A DNA stretch of 64,000 nt. It comes from Macrosoma leucophasiata. Lineage: Eukaryota > Arthropoda > Insecta > Lepidoptera > Hedylidae. Numbering within the stretch: the stretch's first letter is position 1; every line of letters starts with the position of its first letter. A program made the translations under genes and the position numbers. Location: positions 5,987,001 to 6,051,000 of the forward strand of contig JAWQUS010000020.1 in assembly GCA_036365455.1 (NCBI GenBank), read 5' to 3'. The notes beneath the pieces were generated by a model, which saw only the letters and a list, made by a program, of their open reading frames with translations, did not search any database and was not told the origin of the DNA. Shown here one piece after another: positions 49,500 to 61,599 of the stretch.

Positions 49500-52123
49500 A
49501 ATTATTACATATTCGACTAACTTATGTAGGCGGCACGTATCGAGACAGCACTAGTCTACTTCACCAGGCAATCGGCGAGCGCAGAATGCACTCCAGCCTA
49601 TACGTTTAGCATCGGAAATTACAAAAGATACGATACAATGAAAACATGCAACGTTATAAAATATTGTGTAACATGGCGCCTGTCGTTATCTATACGTGAA
49701 ATTTTTTTTAAACGTTTCAGCCACATAAAAATATCACTTCATTTGATATGATAATTAAGCACGTAGGTATGTGTGACGGAAATACACAGTGTGTAACCCG
49801 CGTTCGATTCCCTAATAAAGTAATAACATTTTCGTAAAGCTAATATGCTTATACAGTATCCACATTTCCAAATGCCAGCATTGGAAATATCGATAAATAG
49901 CTTTAACATTTCCCATTTATATAACTTTCAATAATTGGGTAGGTACCATCAATGCATCAACATCGTTGCCCTTGACTTTTGAGGTGCATATTCGTATCCC
50001 GTACTATTCTTGTCTGGCTACTACCTTTTTTAATTCTTTTTTCTTTAAAGATTTTTAATCTGCACAAAAAATACAATTGTGTTTAATTTTTTTTATAGAT
50101 ATCTATGTACACTGCTGTTTGTTACGAAGAAATACAAGCGAAAGAATGGAGCGAATTTCACCTTCAGGGGACTTGAATATGGACCCTGCAAACCGCCCGA
50201 TACTTCTATCTAGGCGCTTAGGGTCATTACAACCGTAGCCGTTTTTCTTATAAAATAGCAACGATATTACCGTCATGCTTGTGGACGAAATCCAGTGTCC
50301 TTTCTGCTGCCAAATGTAGTGTTCAATAAATAATACCGTGGATCTACCAGTTACATTAATGTATGATCCACATCACATCGCAGAGACAAAACAACTTACG
50401 TGTAGTTTAACCTCTGGCTTTGGTGTAGATTTTATTAAGATTTAGGTACCAAAAAATGAAGCGAATCATCAGAATAGGGCCCTGTTCGAAGCCCTTAATA
50501 AAAACTATTTTATTCCCGCGAGTTTAGCATGATGCCCGTTCTCATGAAAATTATGGAAACCCTTTCTTGGTATTTACCTACACTCCTCAAGGAACTAAAT
50601 AAATCTACCAGTAATTTCGTCTGTGCGGTGTCTACGAGCCACCCAGTAAGTAACGGAAGAGTTATTATTATAAAATTGATAGAAACTAAATTTAAAAAAA
50701 AAATGTCAGGTTGTACCAAAAAATGAAGCACAACATCGGAGGCGCGCGAGGCCGCAGGACGGGTACGTCAGGTTTAACGGCCGGCCGCCCGCCTGTCTGG
50801 CCGTTCACCCGAGGCCCGCGCGGGGTACGAACAACGCGCCCGCTCCGTTATCGTATGCTGTGCTCGCGCGCCATTCATAGCGTCTACGGCGCGCGTGCAC
50901 CCAAAATATATTTTTTTAGAGGACCTATCGGGTACTAGAAAACTTTAAATATTAATATAACATACATAATCAATGGCGTGAGCAGGTCAGAAGTGGACCG
51001 ACGACCTGGTGAAGGTCGCGGGTAATCGTTGAATGAGGGCGGCCCAGGGGACATTCTTTTGGAATTCCTTGGAGGAGGCTTTCGCACAATAACTACTCTA
51101 GAAATAAAGATTCAAAGCATAATTGAAACGAAAGATTTTAATTTGGGAAGATCATGAACCTCTTCTGTTATGATAACAAACTTTAACCGCTAAGTTACCG
51201 AAGTCTCTTAGCAGTTTTGCCTTCATACAAATTACATAAATTTATTCTTTAAACATTAATAACCCGTTGATATTAAAGATCCGACTAAAGTGTTTACAGA
51301 AGGTTACGTTTCGTGAGAATTTCTTAGATTTTCTGTTATTCACACGAGTAAAAGAGATTATGAGTGACAAAGTAGCCTAATAAAGGAGCAACGATTGAAC
51401 TTCCGTCCGGCTGTCTAATAGGTACACAATTGCTTTCAAGACTCCTCGTTATCAAAAAATATTATTAAGCAGATGTCGCTAAACAGCTTAAGCTTCAACT
51501 ATAAAAATATTTTACACTTCACACGCTCCATTATTGTACTAACTCGTCCTCAAATGAAATAAAAACAATACCTTCCTTTAAAAAAAAACGAATAATCACA
51601 GACCCAAAATTTTTCAGAATAGGACGGTAGGAAAACTTAGAACCGGCGGAACTCAGGACTTAAGAAGTATTTTTTTTTCTATCAAGATAGGTACATTTAA
51701 TATCGTGAATACCTACATTAATTTTGCTACAACTATTTCGATTCAGTGTTTATTGCATATGTAAAAAACAAATTTAAATTCCTTTTCACCTGTCACATTT
51801 TGCAAGCAATTGAGTAAAGCGATATGCCGGTAATAGCTCAGTACTAATTTTACGACAGGCATTTTTTCTAGTAGATGAAATCAGATGTAGCTCATTAAGA
51901 ATGACCCATAAACCCGGTGAACTAGGCACTCGGCCAAACATTTGCTTTAAAATGTGATCAAAACACAACCACTGTACGTTTGATGTGAACACGAAACGGT
52001 GTTCGTCACTTTAATTCATCTGTCAAACAGAGTTGTGGAAAAATGTGAATGCAAAATATTTGAGAGTTAGAGATTGTCTGTGATTTACGAACGATGTATA
52101 TGTATTTGTACTAGGGTTGTTGA
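49500..52123. other. No gene seen apart from the LINE remnant
   Basis: A GC/CpG-rich patch at 50738-50905 has a 75-codon Arg/Gly-rich frame with no recognisable domain. It may be a GC-rich repeat or a regulatory patch. Confidence 0.4.
50995..51093 (+). mobile_element. LINE reverse-transcriptase C-terminal remnant
   Basis: In one plus-strand frame the segment reads K-W-T-D-D-L-V-K-V-A-G-N-R, then a stop, then M-R-A-A-Q-G-T-F-F-W-N-S-L-E-E-A-F. This is the (R/K)W-x-D-D-(I/L)-x-x-V-A-G ... A-Q-x ... W-x-x-L-x-E-A pattern found near the end of many lepidopteran LINE polyproteins. The stop marks decay. It belongs to a different LINE lineage from the RTE-like fragments. Recognition is from family knowledge and the piece is short. 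Confidence 0.6.
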
Positions 52124-52245
52124 GGAAGTGATTATGAGGAAGGGGAGGAGGAAGAGGAATTGTGACTCGCAAATTTAGAGGATGCGGATGAGGAAGAGGA
52201 TTTTTAATGAGGAAGAGGATGCGGATGAGGAAGCGGAAGAGGAAG
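52124..52245 (+). repeat. GAGGAA polypurine repeat
   Basis: AGGGTTGTTGAGGAAGTGAT then repeated GAGGAAGAGGATGCGGAT units. It lies at one end of composite copy 2. Confidence 0.6.
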
Positions 52246-52246
52246 A

Positions 52247-52556
52247 ACGTGCGTAACTTCACGCCTGTAATCCCCGAAGGGATAAGCAGAGGTAAATGCA
52301 TGCATTCAAGCATACATGCAAACACCCACGACTCGCCGGTTACGTTTTGGCCCATGTAACAGGTGGCGAACCTGTTGCCATCTTCGGGCACATTGCCAAA
52401 CTCCGAGGTACCTACTGGGAAACTTCCACAAAATGGAAAAATCCCAATAGCACCAGAGATTAACCGTTATCTCTGATAGTCCCCGACCCGGGAATCGAAC
52501 CCAGGACCCCCAGCGTAGTAGTAGTGGCCTGCTATAACTATGCTACTGAGGCAGTT
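52247..52556 (-). mobile_element. tRNA-derived SINE (HaSE1-like) inserted in a composite repeat
   Basis: Full-length copy with head (A box TAGCATAGTT, B box GGTTCGATTCC) and RTE-type tail. It interrupts the composite repeat at 52124-53605 between the polypurine segment and the 5S-headed SINE. The corresponding site in the other composite copy (about 5362-5368) is empty, so this SINE inserted after the composite was duplicated. Confidence 0.85.
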
Positions 52557-52576
52557 AATGATATAATAATGAACCG

Positions 52577-53340
52577 TTGAAACGTCCCACTGCTGGGCAC
52601 GAGTCTCTCCCCTTCTTGAGGGAAGGTCTGGAGCTTACTCCACCACGCTGCTCCAATGCGGGTTGTTGGAGATAACGGTTAGTGGCCAACCCGCTGTCGG
52701 ATGTTTTCAAACCGCCCATACATATGGCCTGGGACAAGGTTTAACGACTGCTATATATCTATAGCAACCGGGACCGTCGGCTTAACCCTTTATTCCCATC
52801 GGCCCCCTCTGAGACCGGCACCGGGGTGGTCGTTAGTTTCATTTGCCCCCTTCATAGTTATACTGCAATGGTTTATTCGCATTTCGTATCGGACGTTAGG
52901 TAAGTACCAATAGTCGAAAATTGACTTAGGTGACAATTTTTCAATTTGTCAATTATTTCGTCATTAGTGTCGTTTTCATGGTTCTTGTGGGTGTTGAATT
53001 CGATAGTGGTGTCAAAATATGGATCGAAGATGGTGGCAATTTTCGACTATTGGTACCTAACGTCCGATGTAAAATACGAATAAACCATTGCAGTATAACT
53101 ATGAAGGGGGCAAATGAAACTAACGTCCACCGGGGTGGCCGTTGGCACTAATAGTGCCCGGTGCCGGTCTCAGAGGAGGCCGATGGGAATAAACGGGCTT
53201 AACGTGCTGTTCGAAGCACGGAAACGCGTAATTTAATAGGCTACTAGTGGTCATATATCACCATACCCGACCGCACCAATATCTCTTAATCGAGTAGATC
53301 GCTTGCGTTCTACACCAGCCGCGAGGTTTTGCGCGCTTCA
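52577..53340 (-). mobile_element. 5S rRNA-derived SINE split by a foldback element
   Basis: The tail and body lie at 52577-52785 and the remaining body and 5S head at 53199-53340. They are separated by the 413-base foldback element with a duplicated TTAA. Joined, the two pieces correspond to the uninterrupted copy at 61600-61928. Part of the composite repeat in inverted orientation relative to 4690-5475. Confidence 0.85.
52786..53198. mobile_element. piggyBac-like non-autonomous foldback element (MITE)
   Basis: A 413-base element sits inside a 5S-headed SINE and is flanked by TTAA at 52782-52785 and 53199-53202. The uninterrupted SINE has a single TTAA there. The ends are inverted repeats of about 140 bases (left begins CCCTTTATTCCCATCGGC; right, read inward, begins GCCCGTTTATTCCCATCGGC), so nearly the whole element can fold back. 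The right arm contains about 26 extra bases next to CCGG. TTAA duplication and a CCC start fit piggyBac-type MITEs. There is no coding capacity. Confidence 0.75.
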
Positions 53341-53376
53341 GAAAGATGAAAAGAGGATGATACGAAATTATAAATA

Positions 53377-53605
53377 CTAGCGGATCCAACCCCCAAAATC
53401 CGCTGAACTGTCTCTATGTGTATATACATAACTACATACGTACATACATACAAAACAAAATAATTAAAAGGGCATTTTCCAGTAGACCAAACTATGAACC
53501 TAAACCATTCTCAAAACACACACAATAATGAATCATCAAAATCGGTCTAGCAGTTACGGACGAGTTCAGTAACATACTCGTATCTCTCTCGATCGCATCT
53601 ACACA
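53377..53605 (-). mobile_element. Helitron-like element (family D)
   Basis: Sister copy of 4690-4953. CTAG at 53377-53380 marks the 3' end on the minus strand. It is uninterrupted and shows the original arrangement of the segment that became palindromic in the other copy. Confidence 0.5.
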
Positions 53606-54129
53606 ACACACGCACACAAAAAAAGATGAGTGAATGATACAATTTAATTTAGAAATTGAAATGAAAATAGGAATGCAGTCTTTATTTCTTTGTTACTTAG
53701 GTACTTAAGTCGAATATTATTATTAAAAATAAAAGAATCGAATACTATTAATCAAAATTAATTATAGGGAGGTTAATTTTTATAAAAAATAATTTGAAAG
53801 CTGTTTTCCCTGACAACCGGTTTCTTAACTCATCGTATTAAATATACCAATCCAGCATTGCTAAAAAGTCGTTCACTGGGACAATTGATGGAAGAGAAGA
53901 TAGGTATTGCCATAGATACAGTTCCGTAAAGCCCCGAATATTTCGAACTTTTTAGTTGCTTACGCGTATAAACATAATATTGTATTAATGTATGTCAATA
54001 AAATTAAAACAAACTAGCAAGGAACAGCGCCAGTGGCGGGAGGGGAGGTCTTGCTCGCTTGTTCGGCCCGGCATCGCGCTGCGGCGTGTGTGTGCATTGC
54101 CATGGATACAAGACGCGCATGCGCAATGA

Positions 54130-54290
54130 TGATGATGATGCAATTCCTCATAAATTCCTCTTAAATTTTGAGGAAGCGGTAGCGGAAGAGGATTTTTTGT
54201 TTTTATTTATGAGGATGCGGAAACGGTTGAGGAACCCAAAATATTGCGGAACTTCCTCATTATGAGGAAGAGGAATCCTCAACAACCCTA
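54130..54290 (-). repeat. GAGGAA polypurine repeat, diverged third copy
   Basis: Ends with CCTCAACAACCCTA like 5368-5475 and carries GAGGAAGCGG and GAGGATGCGG units in mixed orientation. Not linked to a 5S SINE here, so the segment also exists by itself. Confidence 0.5.
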
Positions 54291-54502
54291 ATTTGTACGC
54301 GTGAATCAAGATCTTCGATTTAGCGGACACTTTTATCCTTCGTGTCTAGATGGCTTGAATGAACTTGGATGAACTTATCTACCATTTAAAATTGAGTGAC
54401 GTTTCATATCCTTCTAAATTGTGTCATATCTTTTAATAAGAAAAAATAAGTTTATTTTTTGTTGATAACTTTACTACTAAATTTGGATAGGCTAAATCAA
54501 TA

Positions 54503-54693
54503 TCTATTCTAAGATTATAAAGAGGAAACATTTGTTTTTGTGTGTATGTTTATCACGTTTTTACACAAAACCTTCTGTACCGATTTCAAATATTCTTTCA
54601 CCATTAGAAAGCTGCACCTTCACTAAGTGACATATATTATATACATACATATTAAATTAATTGCAGCCGTGCGCAGCCGGGATGAGCCACTAG
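54503..54693 (+). mobile_element. Helitron-like element (family C), full-length
   Basis: A|TCTATTCTAAGATTATAAAG at the 5' end and CCACTAG|T at the 3' end, with GCCGTGCGCAGCC near the terminus. Ends and flanking A and T agree with Helitron insertion. Confidence 0.7.
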
Positions 54694-54901
54694 TAAGAGA
54701 TATTTTCATTGAGATAAAAATATTCAAATACTCATTTTAATAGCTTTCTAAAATCGCAATGTGTGGCCTCAAAATTTTTAAATGTTATTCGATTTCACTA
54801 GACCCACCGGTCGAAGGCGATACTTTACAAGGCATGCCGAGAGATAAGTAACGCATGAGAAATCGTTGATAAGCTTCGCAATCAGGGTATGTAGTGTGAC
54901 G

Positions 54902-55048
54902 GGTATGAATGTACGGCCCTGTACAGGAGTGGCAACGCATCTGCATTTTGACTTCTGGTCATTGTGTCTGGTCATAGGCTGCAGTCATCACTTAACATCA
55001 ATGTGAACTACATGCTAGTTTGCCGCTTTTATAACATTAAAAAAAAAG
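54902..55048 (+). mobile_element. Metulj-like SINE, 3' part with deletion
   Basis: ATGTACGGCCCTGTA joins directly to CAGGAGTGGCAACGCATCTG. A-rich tail at about 55038. Confidence 0.75.
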
Positions 55049-55144
55049 AAGTTGTTAAATATTTAAAAAAGTGGAGCTATATCATAGCACTAATGGTTGA
55101 ACGTAGCTTTTGCTAAGCAGGAGTTATTACGTACAGCATACTTA

Positions 55145-55240
55145 TTACTTTTATGCAACACGCTGTTTCCCACGACTTCGTTCTTTGTTTTTCGTACAAA
55201 GAGTAGCCTATGTCCTTTTTCAGGATACAAAAGAAAATTA
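55145..55240. repeat. Fragment of a CGACTTCG-type repeat
   Basis: CCCACGACTTCGTTCTTTG and AGTAGCCTATGTCCTTTTTC resemble parts of common lepidopteran Helitron-like or LINE-derived repeats. No ends visible. Confidence 0.35.
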
Positions 55241-58200
55241 AAAAAATATATCTATTTACTTGGAATAAATTTAATTGATTCTTGCAATTTGAAACATCTC
55301 AGTGGTACGCTGAGGTTGGAAATGTAGGCCATGCATGTCCCTTACAGCCAAATACGGAATTGTGGATATCTATGGATACACTTGTAGTCAAAAAAGTACC
55401 TAATGTTCATAGCAAATATGCATGTCTATAGCAAAAAATTGAGGTACCTATTGCCCGCCGTAAGCGAAAGGAGAACTAAGTTGCGGCAGAAAGAGTAGCC
55501 GCAGGTCATCGTAGCCGTAGGTCATCGTAGCATGCTACGAAGACGAGCTGGGCTATCAGAACCTTGTTGAATTGCTGAATTCAGTGAACAATGCGAAGTG
55601 CGCGAAGGGAAACACAGCAGTGTTTAAAGAATACCTGGATCCGTCGAGTCATGCACTAAAGTAGATACTGAGGTAGTTTCAGAGGTTTCAAGTCCCATAT
55701 CGCGGTTTTTTGTTTCGAGAGAACCGATAATGGAAAGCCATTTCCACACCGTGAAAACAATATTGATCTTTCTGCACATACAGAGCCTTGCCTATTTGTT
55801 TATTAATTGACAGAAATTACAAGTAGATGAGCCACTATGGATAGACTATCAAAAAACTCCACGTAACATCAATTTTATACAGCTGCAATCATCTTAGGTA
55901 GCCAGTATTTAAAGATACAATAGACAAAGATGTTGGATCTATGTAGCATGTTGTTCTAGATCGCGAAGGCGGTTGCGGTTGCAAAAACCGCCGGTCATCG
56001 ACGTCGGGGCCCGATGGGATGCAGATCTCAGCCATTTTACTTATACATGGTAGCTTTTAACTGTGTGGTCTTCAAGGAGACAAAAAATTGACCGTGTGTT
56101 ACGGGAACATAACAACAAAGGACTTTGATGCCAATGTTTGTAAGTTTTTTTTATGTAATGGAAGTGACAAACAAGCATGCAGTTCACATTGATCTTAAGT
56201 GATGACTGCAGCCTTAGACACCCACACAGAGACCAAGGTCAAAATGCAGATGCGTTACCACTCCTGAGGCCTAAGGTTTTATGCCTCTGTGCCGGAAATT
56301 ACAGGGTCGTACATTACCACCTGACCGGAACACGATACTGCTGAATTCTAAACACTACCATTTAGCGGCAAGTATATTAGGTAAGTTGGTATTATTGTTG
56401 TGCCGCGCGATGGAAACACATAGGAAGGAAGTTTGTTCCATAATTTGCACGTTCGCGGTAAAAAGAACGTGCGCAGTAAATGAAATGCGTGCACGTTAAG
56501 GAAATATCATAATCCATAATATTTCTCGTTTCAATAAATATGTATATAAACTCTAACTCGTCTAAAGTGCGAAAAAATTTACATCATAATCTTGAAAAAT
56601 ATTGTTTCATAGAAGAAGACCTCAGTGTTTACCTTTTTATATTATTTATTATAGAATAAACGGATAAAATCTTTCGTTAAAAAATACAAGGATAAAGTCA
56701 AGCGCTCTTCCAAGTATATGAAGGTGGGTAATAGGTTTCCGTGTTTAGCCACACAAAAGTACGAATTTATTACGAAACCCTTCAAAATAAATCTCAGTAG
56801 TATGATACATTGGATTAGGGTATGAACGTAATGTCAGAGTAACACTTAACTAAGAAATTAAAATCATATTCTGAAGTCTTCATGCAAAATCAAAAGGCAA
56901 AATAAACCGGTCTCATGATCTAACAATGTCCATGAAATCAGTCAATCTTGCTACATTTGGAAATTAGTAAAGAAATCCGTACATTTTTCGCAAGATCATT
57001 ATCCTCATCGACAGACCTCAACGTTGACCGCTTTCTGATAACCATTAAGTGGCGATTATTACACAGTAGGTAGACATCTACCAACTGCCATTAACTTTTG
57101 TAACGCCACCGCGTAGGTATCTATAGGGCAACGAACACCCGAACTGTGAAGGTCGCAAATACTTGCCTCTCGAGTGCAAAACAAAACTACAATAAAAAAA
57201 ACTGGTCGGTTACAATATTATTTAAAAAAACAAACCGGACAAAGGCGAGTTAGATTCACAAATCAATGGTTCTGTATCAGGTGTGCTATTTAATTTAAAA
57301 ACATATAATTTTATTCATATTTTTTGTCTAACATTTACGTATCCGTTTTCTGGGTAGCTATAAATGATGTGAGATATTTTTACTTTTAATATTGTAATTT
57401 GTAGAGTATTATCACAACTAAAATCAGTATTATTAAATATTTACGCTACGTTTAACTTCCTTTTGTGGTTTATTTTACAGTAATTCTACATCAGTGAAAT
57501 CTGAGAGGGATATTTCCAATGGGCGGACAGGCGATGATTCTTAAACTACACTAGTACCATCACATCCAACATAAAGAATGCGGTTTTCTTAGCGAACACA
57601 CGGAACTCTAAAAGAACAAAAAGTCGAATACCACAGAGACTTGTCACTAATAGCCCACATTTTATAGCGACAGTGAGATCGGACATCGCGGGTGCATTGG
57701 CACAGGTTCAATAGAGGCATCTCAAATCTAAACATCGAGCCGTCTCCACGGGACATGTACGTCGTTAAGTTGTGATGCTTTCCACACTTATTCTATTATT
57801 AATATAAACCACCGTTGGCTGCGCAAAAACCTTCGCGGCCGGTCGTTGACACAGTGGGGCACTTTAGGGCTGACTCGTCACACTCCGTCAACAGCGCGTC
57901 TTATAATAATACTTAATTCAGCATTTATTTCTCGGCGACGTGACAGGTGAGAATTACGAAGCAGCACACTCAATTATAAAATCGCATCGTTTATAAACAT
58001 GAAACGCAATTATTAAATTAACGGCGTAGCGAAATCGTCCGGAATTTCACATAGCACCGAGTCGGCCGCGATAAAAGATCGAATTTCTTTTGCCCCAATG
58101 GTATTTTGCTTTGGTATGCCGAACGATGGAAAAAAATTTGTCGGAAGCGACAAAGCAAGCGTATGATACGTAAGCGAGACTTAATCCAATTAAAATGCAA

Positions 58201-58359
58201 ATGGTTGCTGGTGCGCAATGAAATCGTGGCCGCAGAAATAATGGGTCGTGTGTAGGGTTGCTAGATTGAGAATCGTCAAATTTTCGGACAATTTTGAGAT
58301 GTCTCAAGAATCTGGAACTTCTATACATTTTTCATAATTTATATTTGATAATCCAATTG
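55241..58359. other. No gene seen apart from one SINE
   Basis: AT-rich; no supported exon on either strand. Confidence 0.45.
56145..56384 (-). mobile_element. Metulj-like SINE, head truncated
   Basis: Poly-T (A-tail complement) at 56145-56152, then GTAATGGAAGTGACAAACAA. The copy stops at TATATTAGGTA, before the GGTGGTAGAGCTCC head. Confidence 0.8.
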
Positions 58360-58367
58360 GTTACCAC

Positions 58368-58600
58368 TATCGACCGACCGGAGGGGAGTAGCTATATGCA
58401 GGCTTTCCCCTGTGTCAAAGTACAAGCACAGCAAATTGTTTATGTATTTTAAAGTCAACACACAGAGTTTCGTAGTAAAAGACGATTATTGTGGAGTGTG
58501 TGTGTCACTGTGTCACACGTAGATCCCCTAACAAAAAATGACAGACTGATTTGCATCGGAAATAAACGCTATGGCGGCTGGTAGCCCGTGTTGCTCTATG
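58368..58600. mobile_element. hAT-like MITE, left end shortened
   Basis: The right end GTTGCTCTATG is intact. The left end begins at TATCGACCGACCGG and lacks about 17 terminal bases. A perfect 8-base duplication GTTACCAC nevertheless flanks it (58360-58367, 58601-58608), so the end loss happened within the element. Confidence 0.8.
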
Positions 58601-58608
58601 GTTACCAC

Positions 58609-59169
58609 GGCACTGCGGTGGCCCGCGTATCCCTCAAGCGTCTGCAGACGTGTCCTATTTTATATACGATTATGTCCATTTAGAGATTTTGGCGACACTT
58701 GGGGTTGTTTTGTGAACCAAAAAGAGCTTTAAGGGCTGGCTAGACAGCGGGAGCGGCGTCAGGCTGGCAGTTTGGTCCAGACCTTTATTTCGGCATCAAT
58801 CCGGATGAGACCCGGCCACTTGCCAACCCTAATTGTGAAGCGTCAACAGACCTGCGTCGGAGAAATCTTTGGCATTTACATAGGGTACTTGAATGGCCAT
58901 CATCGGACAATGGCCACGTGGGGCTCTCGTTCCGACCGCTTGTCATTGATTTTTTTTAAATCATACACATGTAAATCGATGGAAGCGCCGCGTTGAGCGT
59001 CAGCTTGATCTCATTTCTATGCATTGTCAGATGGGATGACACTGTGAAGAACAAGGGAAGTGAAGCGACACGCTTTGACTTTTGTTATTTAATTGTGTCG
59101 AATATACACCATACCACAGCTTTTTTGTGATGTTTTTGATTGGCACTGAAATAGCTTATACTTATAATA
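58609..59169. other. No gene seen
   Basis: Moderately GC-rich (58735-58960), with a 74-codon frame at 58772 that has no known domain. Confidence 0.4.
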
Positions 59170-60443
59170 GGTTGGGGAAAAAGTCTTTTCGCATTATAGT
59201 ATGTATAAACTTGTAATAAAATCTCTTTGGCTGTAGTATTTGTATCTGGCTGGTTTTGGTATCATTGTAAGTTAAAAATTTAAAGAACATAATTCCAAAT
59301 TCAAATTAGGCAAATGTGTGATTTTCATTTGTTTTTCGTACTGTCAAGATGAGTGAATCTAATGAAGAAATTCGATACATTTTAAAATTTTACTACAAAA
59401 AAGGTAAAAATGCAACGCAAGCCGCGAAAAAAAATTGCGATATTTATGGACCAAGTGCAGTGTCTGTGAGAGTAGCACAATTTTGGTTTAAGCGTTTTCA
59501 ATCCGGAAATTTTGATGTCAAAGATGCACCTCGCTCTAGTCGCCCTATTACGGATAAAATGGATGCCATTTTTGAAAAAGTGGAGCAAGATCGACATATC
59601 AGTAGTTACGACGTAGCTGAAGAACTGAGAATTGATCACAAAACAGTTTTGGCGCATTTGAAAAAAGCTGGGTACAAAAAAAGCTCGATATTTGGGTACC
59701 TCACGAGCTCACTGAAAGAAACCTAATGAACCGTGTACTCATTTGTGATTCTTTATTACGACGTAATGAAACCGAATCATTTTTGAAGAAGCTGATAACT
59801 GGTGATGAAAAGTGGATCACGTACGACAAGAACGTGCGAAAAAGGTCGTGGTCAAAGGCCAGTCAGGCTTCACAGACTGTGGCGAAACCCGGGTTAACTC
59901 GCAATAAGGTTGTGTGTGTGGTGGGATTGGAAGGGCATTATTCATTATGAGCTATTACCACCAGGCAGGACTATCGATTCTGAACTCTACTGCGAACAAC
60001 TGATGAGATTAAAGCAAGAAGTTGAGAGAAAGCGGCCGGAATTGATCAACAGAAGGGGTGTGGTGTTTCATCATGATAACGCTAGACCTCACACATCTAT
60101 AGCCTAGCCACTCAGCAAAAATTAAGAGAGTTTGGCTGGGAGGTGTTAATGCATCCGCCGTATAGTCCTGACCTTGCACCTTCAGATTTCCACCTGTTTC
60201 GGTCTCTTCAGAATTCTTTATGCAATGTTAGGTTAACATCACGAGAGGACTGCCAAATCCACTTGTCGCGGTATTTTGATGAGAAGTCCCAAAATTTTTA
60301 TATCAATGGGATCATGTCCCTACCTACAAGATGGTAAAAGGATATCGAACAAAATGGTACATAACTTTAGTTAAATTTAAATAAACTATATTAAAAAAGT
60401 TTTGAATTATCTTAAAAAATGCGAAGAAACTTTTTCCCTTACC
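59170..60443 (+). mobile_element. mariner (DD34D) DNA transposon, copy 1
   Basis: About 1.27 kb, bounded by TA and by inverted terminal repeats of about 27 bases (GGTTGGGGAAAAAGTCTTTT at the left; GGTAAGGGAAAAAGT read inward from the right). Length, TA target and transposase type fit the mariner family of the IS630-Tc1-mariner superfamily. It lies in the same orientation as the copy at 62009-63283 and is nearly identical to it, so both inserted in the recent past. The transposase is broken, so the copy is not autonomous. Confidence 0.93.
59349..60337 (+). pseudogene. mariner transposase, frameshifted
   Basis: The coding frame starts at the ATG at 59349 (M-S-E-S-N-E-E-I) with an N-terminal helix-turn-helix DNA-binding region (residues ~1-110). 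The catalytic DDE domain follows: the GDEKW aspartate, the HHDN aspartate and the PSDFHLF aspartate, the last two separated by 34 residues (DD34D). The YSPDLAP mariner signature is present. Relative to the sister copy there are several lesions: one A lost from an A-run at about 59675-59681, which also destroys the WVPHEL motif in frame; a 5-base loss near 59909; a 5-base insertion near 60102; and a premature TAA at 60335. The frame is therefore split into four pieces and no functional enzyme is expected. Confidence 0.92.
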
Positions 60444-61599
60444 TAATATATTGCTTATTTTGCCGAACCACCAGTAGGCACACGGCCATTTAGCAGCAGA
60501 TAGATTAAAGATAGGCAACATCGTGTTGAGACACTGGCTACCAGTAAATCTATATTTAATAAAAGTCAAGAAAATTATGTACCCCTTATGACGCACATTG
60601 CGCGAACGGAATTTGTAGTACTTTTCAATTTCCGGTCAATAAAGCCGCCATATTAATATATGGATATCAAACATTTGTACCTGCTCTCTTGGTGTAATAA
60701 TGGCGTTGTTTGTAACACATTTCACTTGACGTAAGACTCAACTCATAGGTACGTACCATTACCATTAAGTGACTTTTTGTTCCAAGTAGACAAACCTAAC
60801 CTCAAAATAATAATTTTTATTTATGAATATATATCTCAGTAATCCCATCATATTGTTGTTCCATCTTTTTGTAAACTCATTTAAATATCACAGATCTCCT
60901 TTGTTGTGCAATCTCTGTTGGTCTGGTAGATGTAAACAAAGCTGTACTTCTTATTAGTGTTAAGAAATAAAAAAGGCTGGTTTTTTTTTGTGTACATTTT
61001 AAACCTTTCAATTGTACCACCAAATCTTTGTCACCTTACATAATGTAACATGGCTGCTCAATAACGTACACAACCGGAGCACGCCGGTACAATTTAACTC
61101 CGCGATAACCGGCAATTTCTAATTATCCGAGACAGTTTCATTGGAGAGTGCGCCGACAAATTTTGGTAGGGCGATAAATTCGTCGTTCCGCATTCCAATG
61201 GTATTCATTCACGGGTCGAAACCGAATCGTCTAGAGAGTCTAGACGGTGTGTCGGAGAAAGGTGTCCATTCACCGGCGAGACGGGCACCGTGAGATGTGG
61301 CCGCTTAAGGTGAACGATCACTTAGCCGCGCTAAATGAATCGGCGAAGAGGTCCGGATGCGATGGAATGATTAGTTAGTGTGCCGAAAAAATCGTTTGCA
61401 TTTCCTTTCCTGTACGCTTATCTTAACTTGAAAATCAATCTCAATCTCTTCTCTCTTCTCTCAAACTTCAAAAGCTATCACGCCTCTGCGTATCCAGAAT
61501 CGATCCTCAACTATCGGGTTTCATGTTTAGCCTCTTTAGCCATTCTATTATGGTACGCTGTTCATAATATCTTTCGCAGATGTAAAAACCATTGATGAT
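60444..61599. other. No gene seen between the mariner copies
   Basis: AT-rich; 60465-60548 has weak likeness to the Metulj-like SINE head on the minus strand. Confidence 0.45.

Larger units (their letters stand above)
52124..53605 (-). repeat. Composite repeat, copy 2, with two later insertions
   Basis: Inverted relative to 4690-5475: polypurine segment 52124-52245, a tRNA-SINE insertion 52247-52556, the 5S SINE 52577-53340 with a foldback insertion 52786-53198, then the linker and Helitron-like segment 53377-53605. Without the two insertions it matches copy 1 in order and junctions. Confidence 0.7.

Noticed and set aside
59170..60443. Assignment of mariner to the mori (DD37D) group
   Set aside because: The last two catalytic aspartates are 34 residues apart, so it is DD34D.
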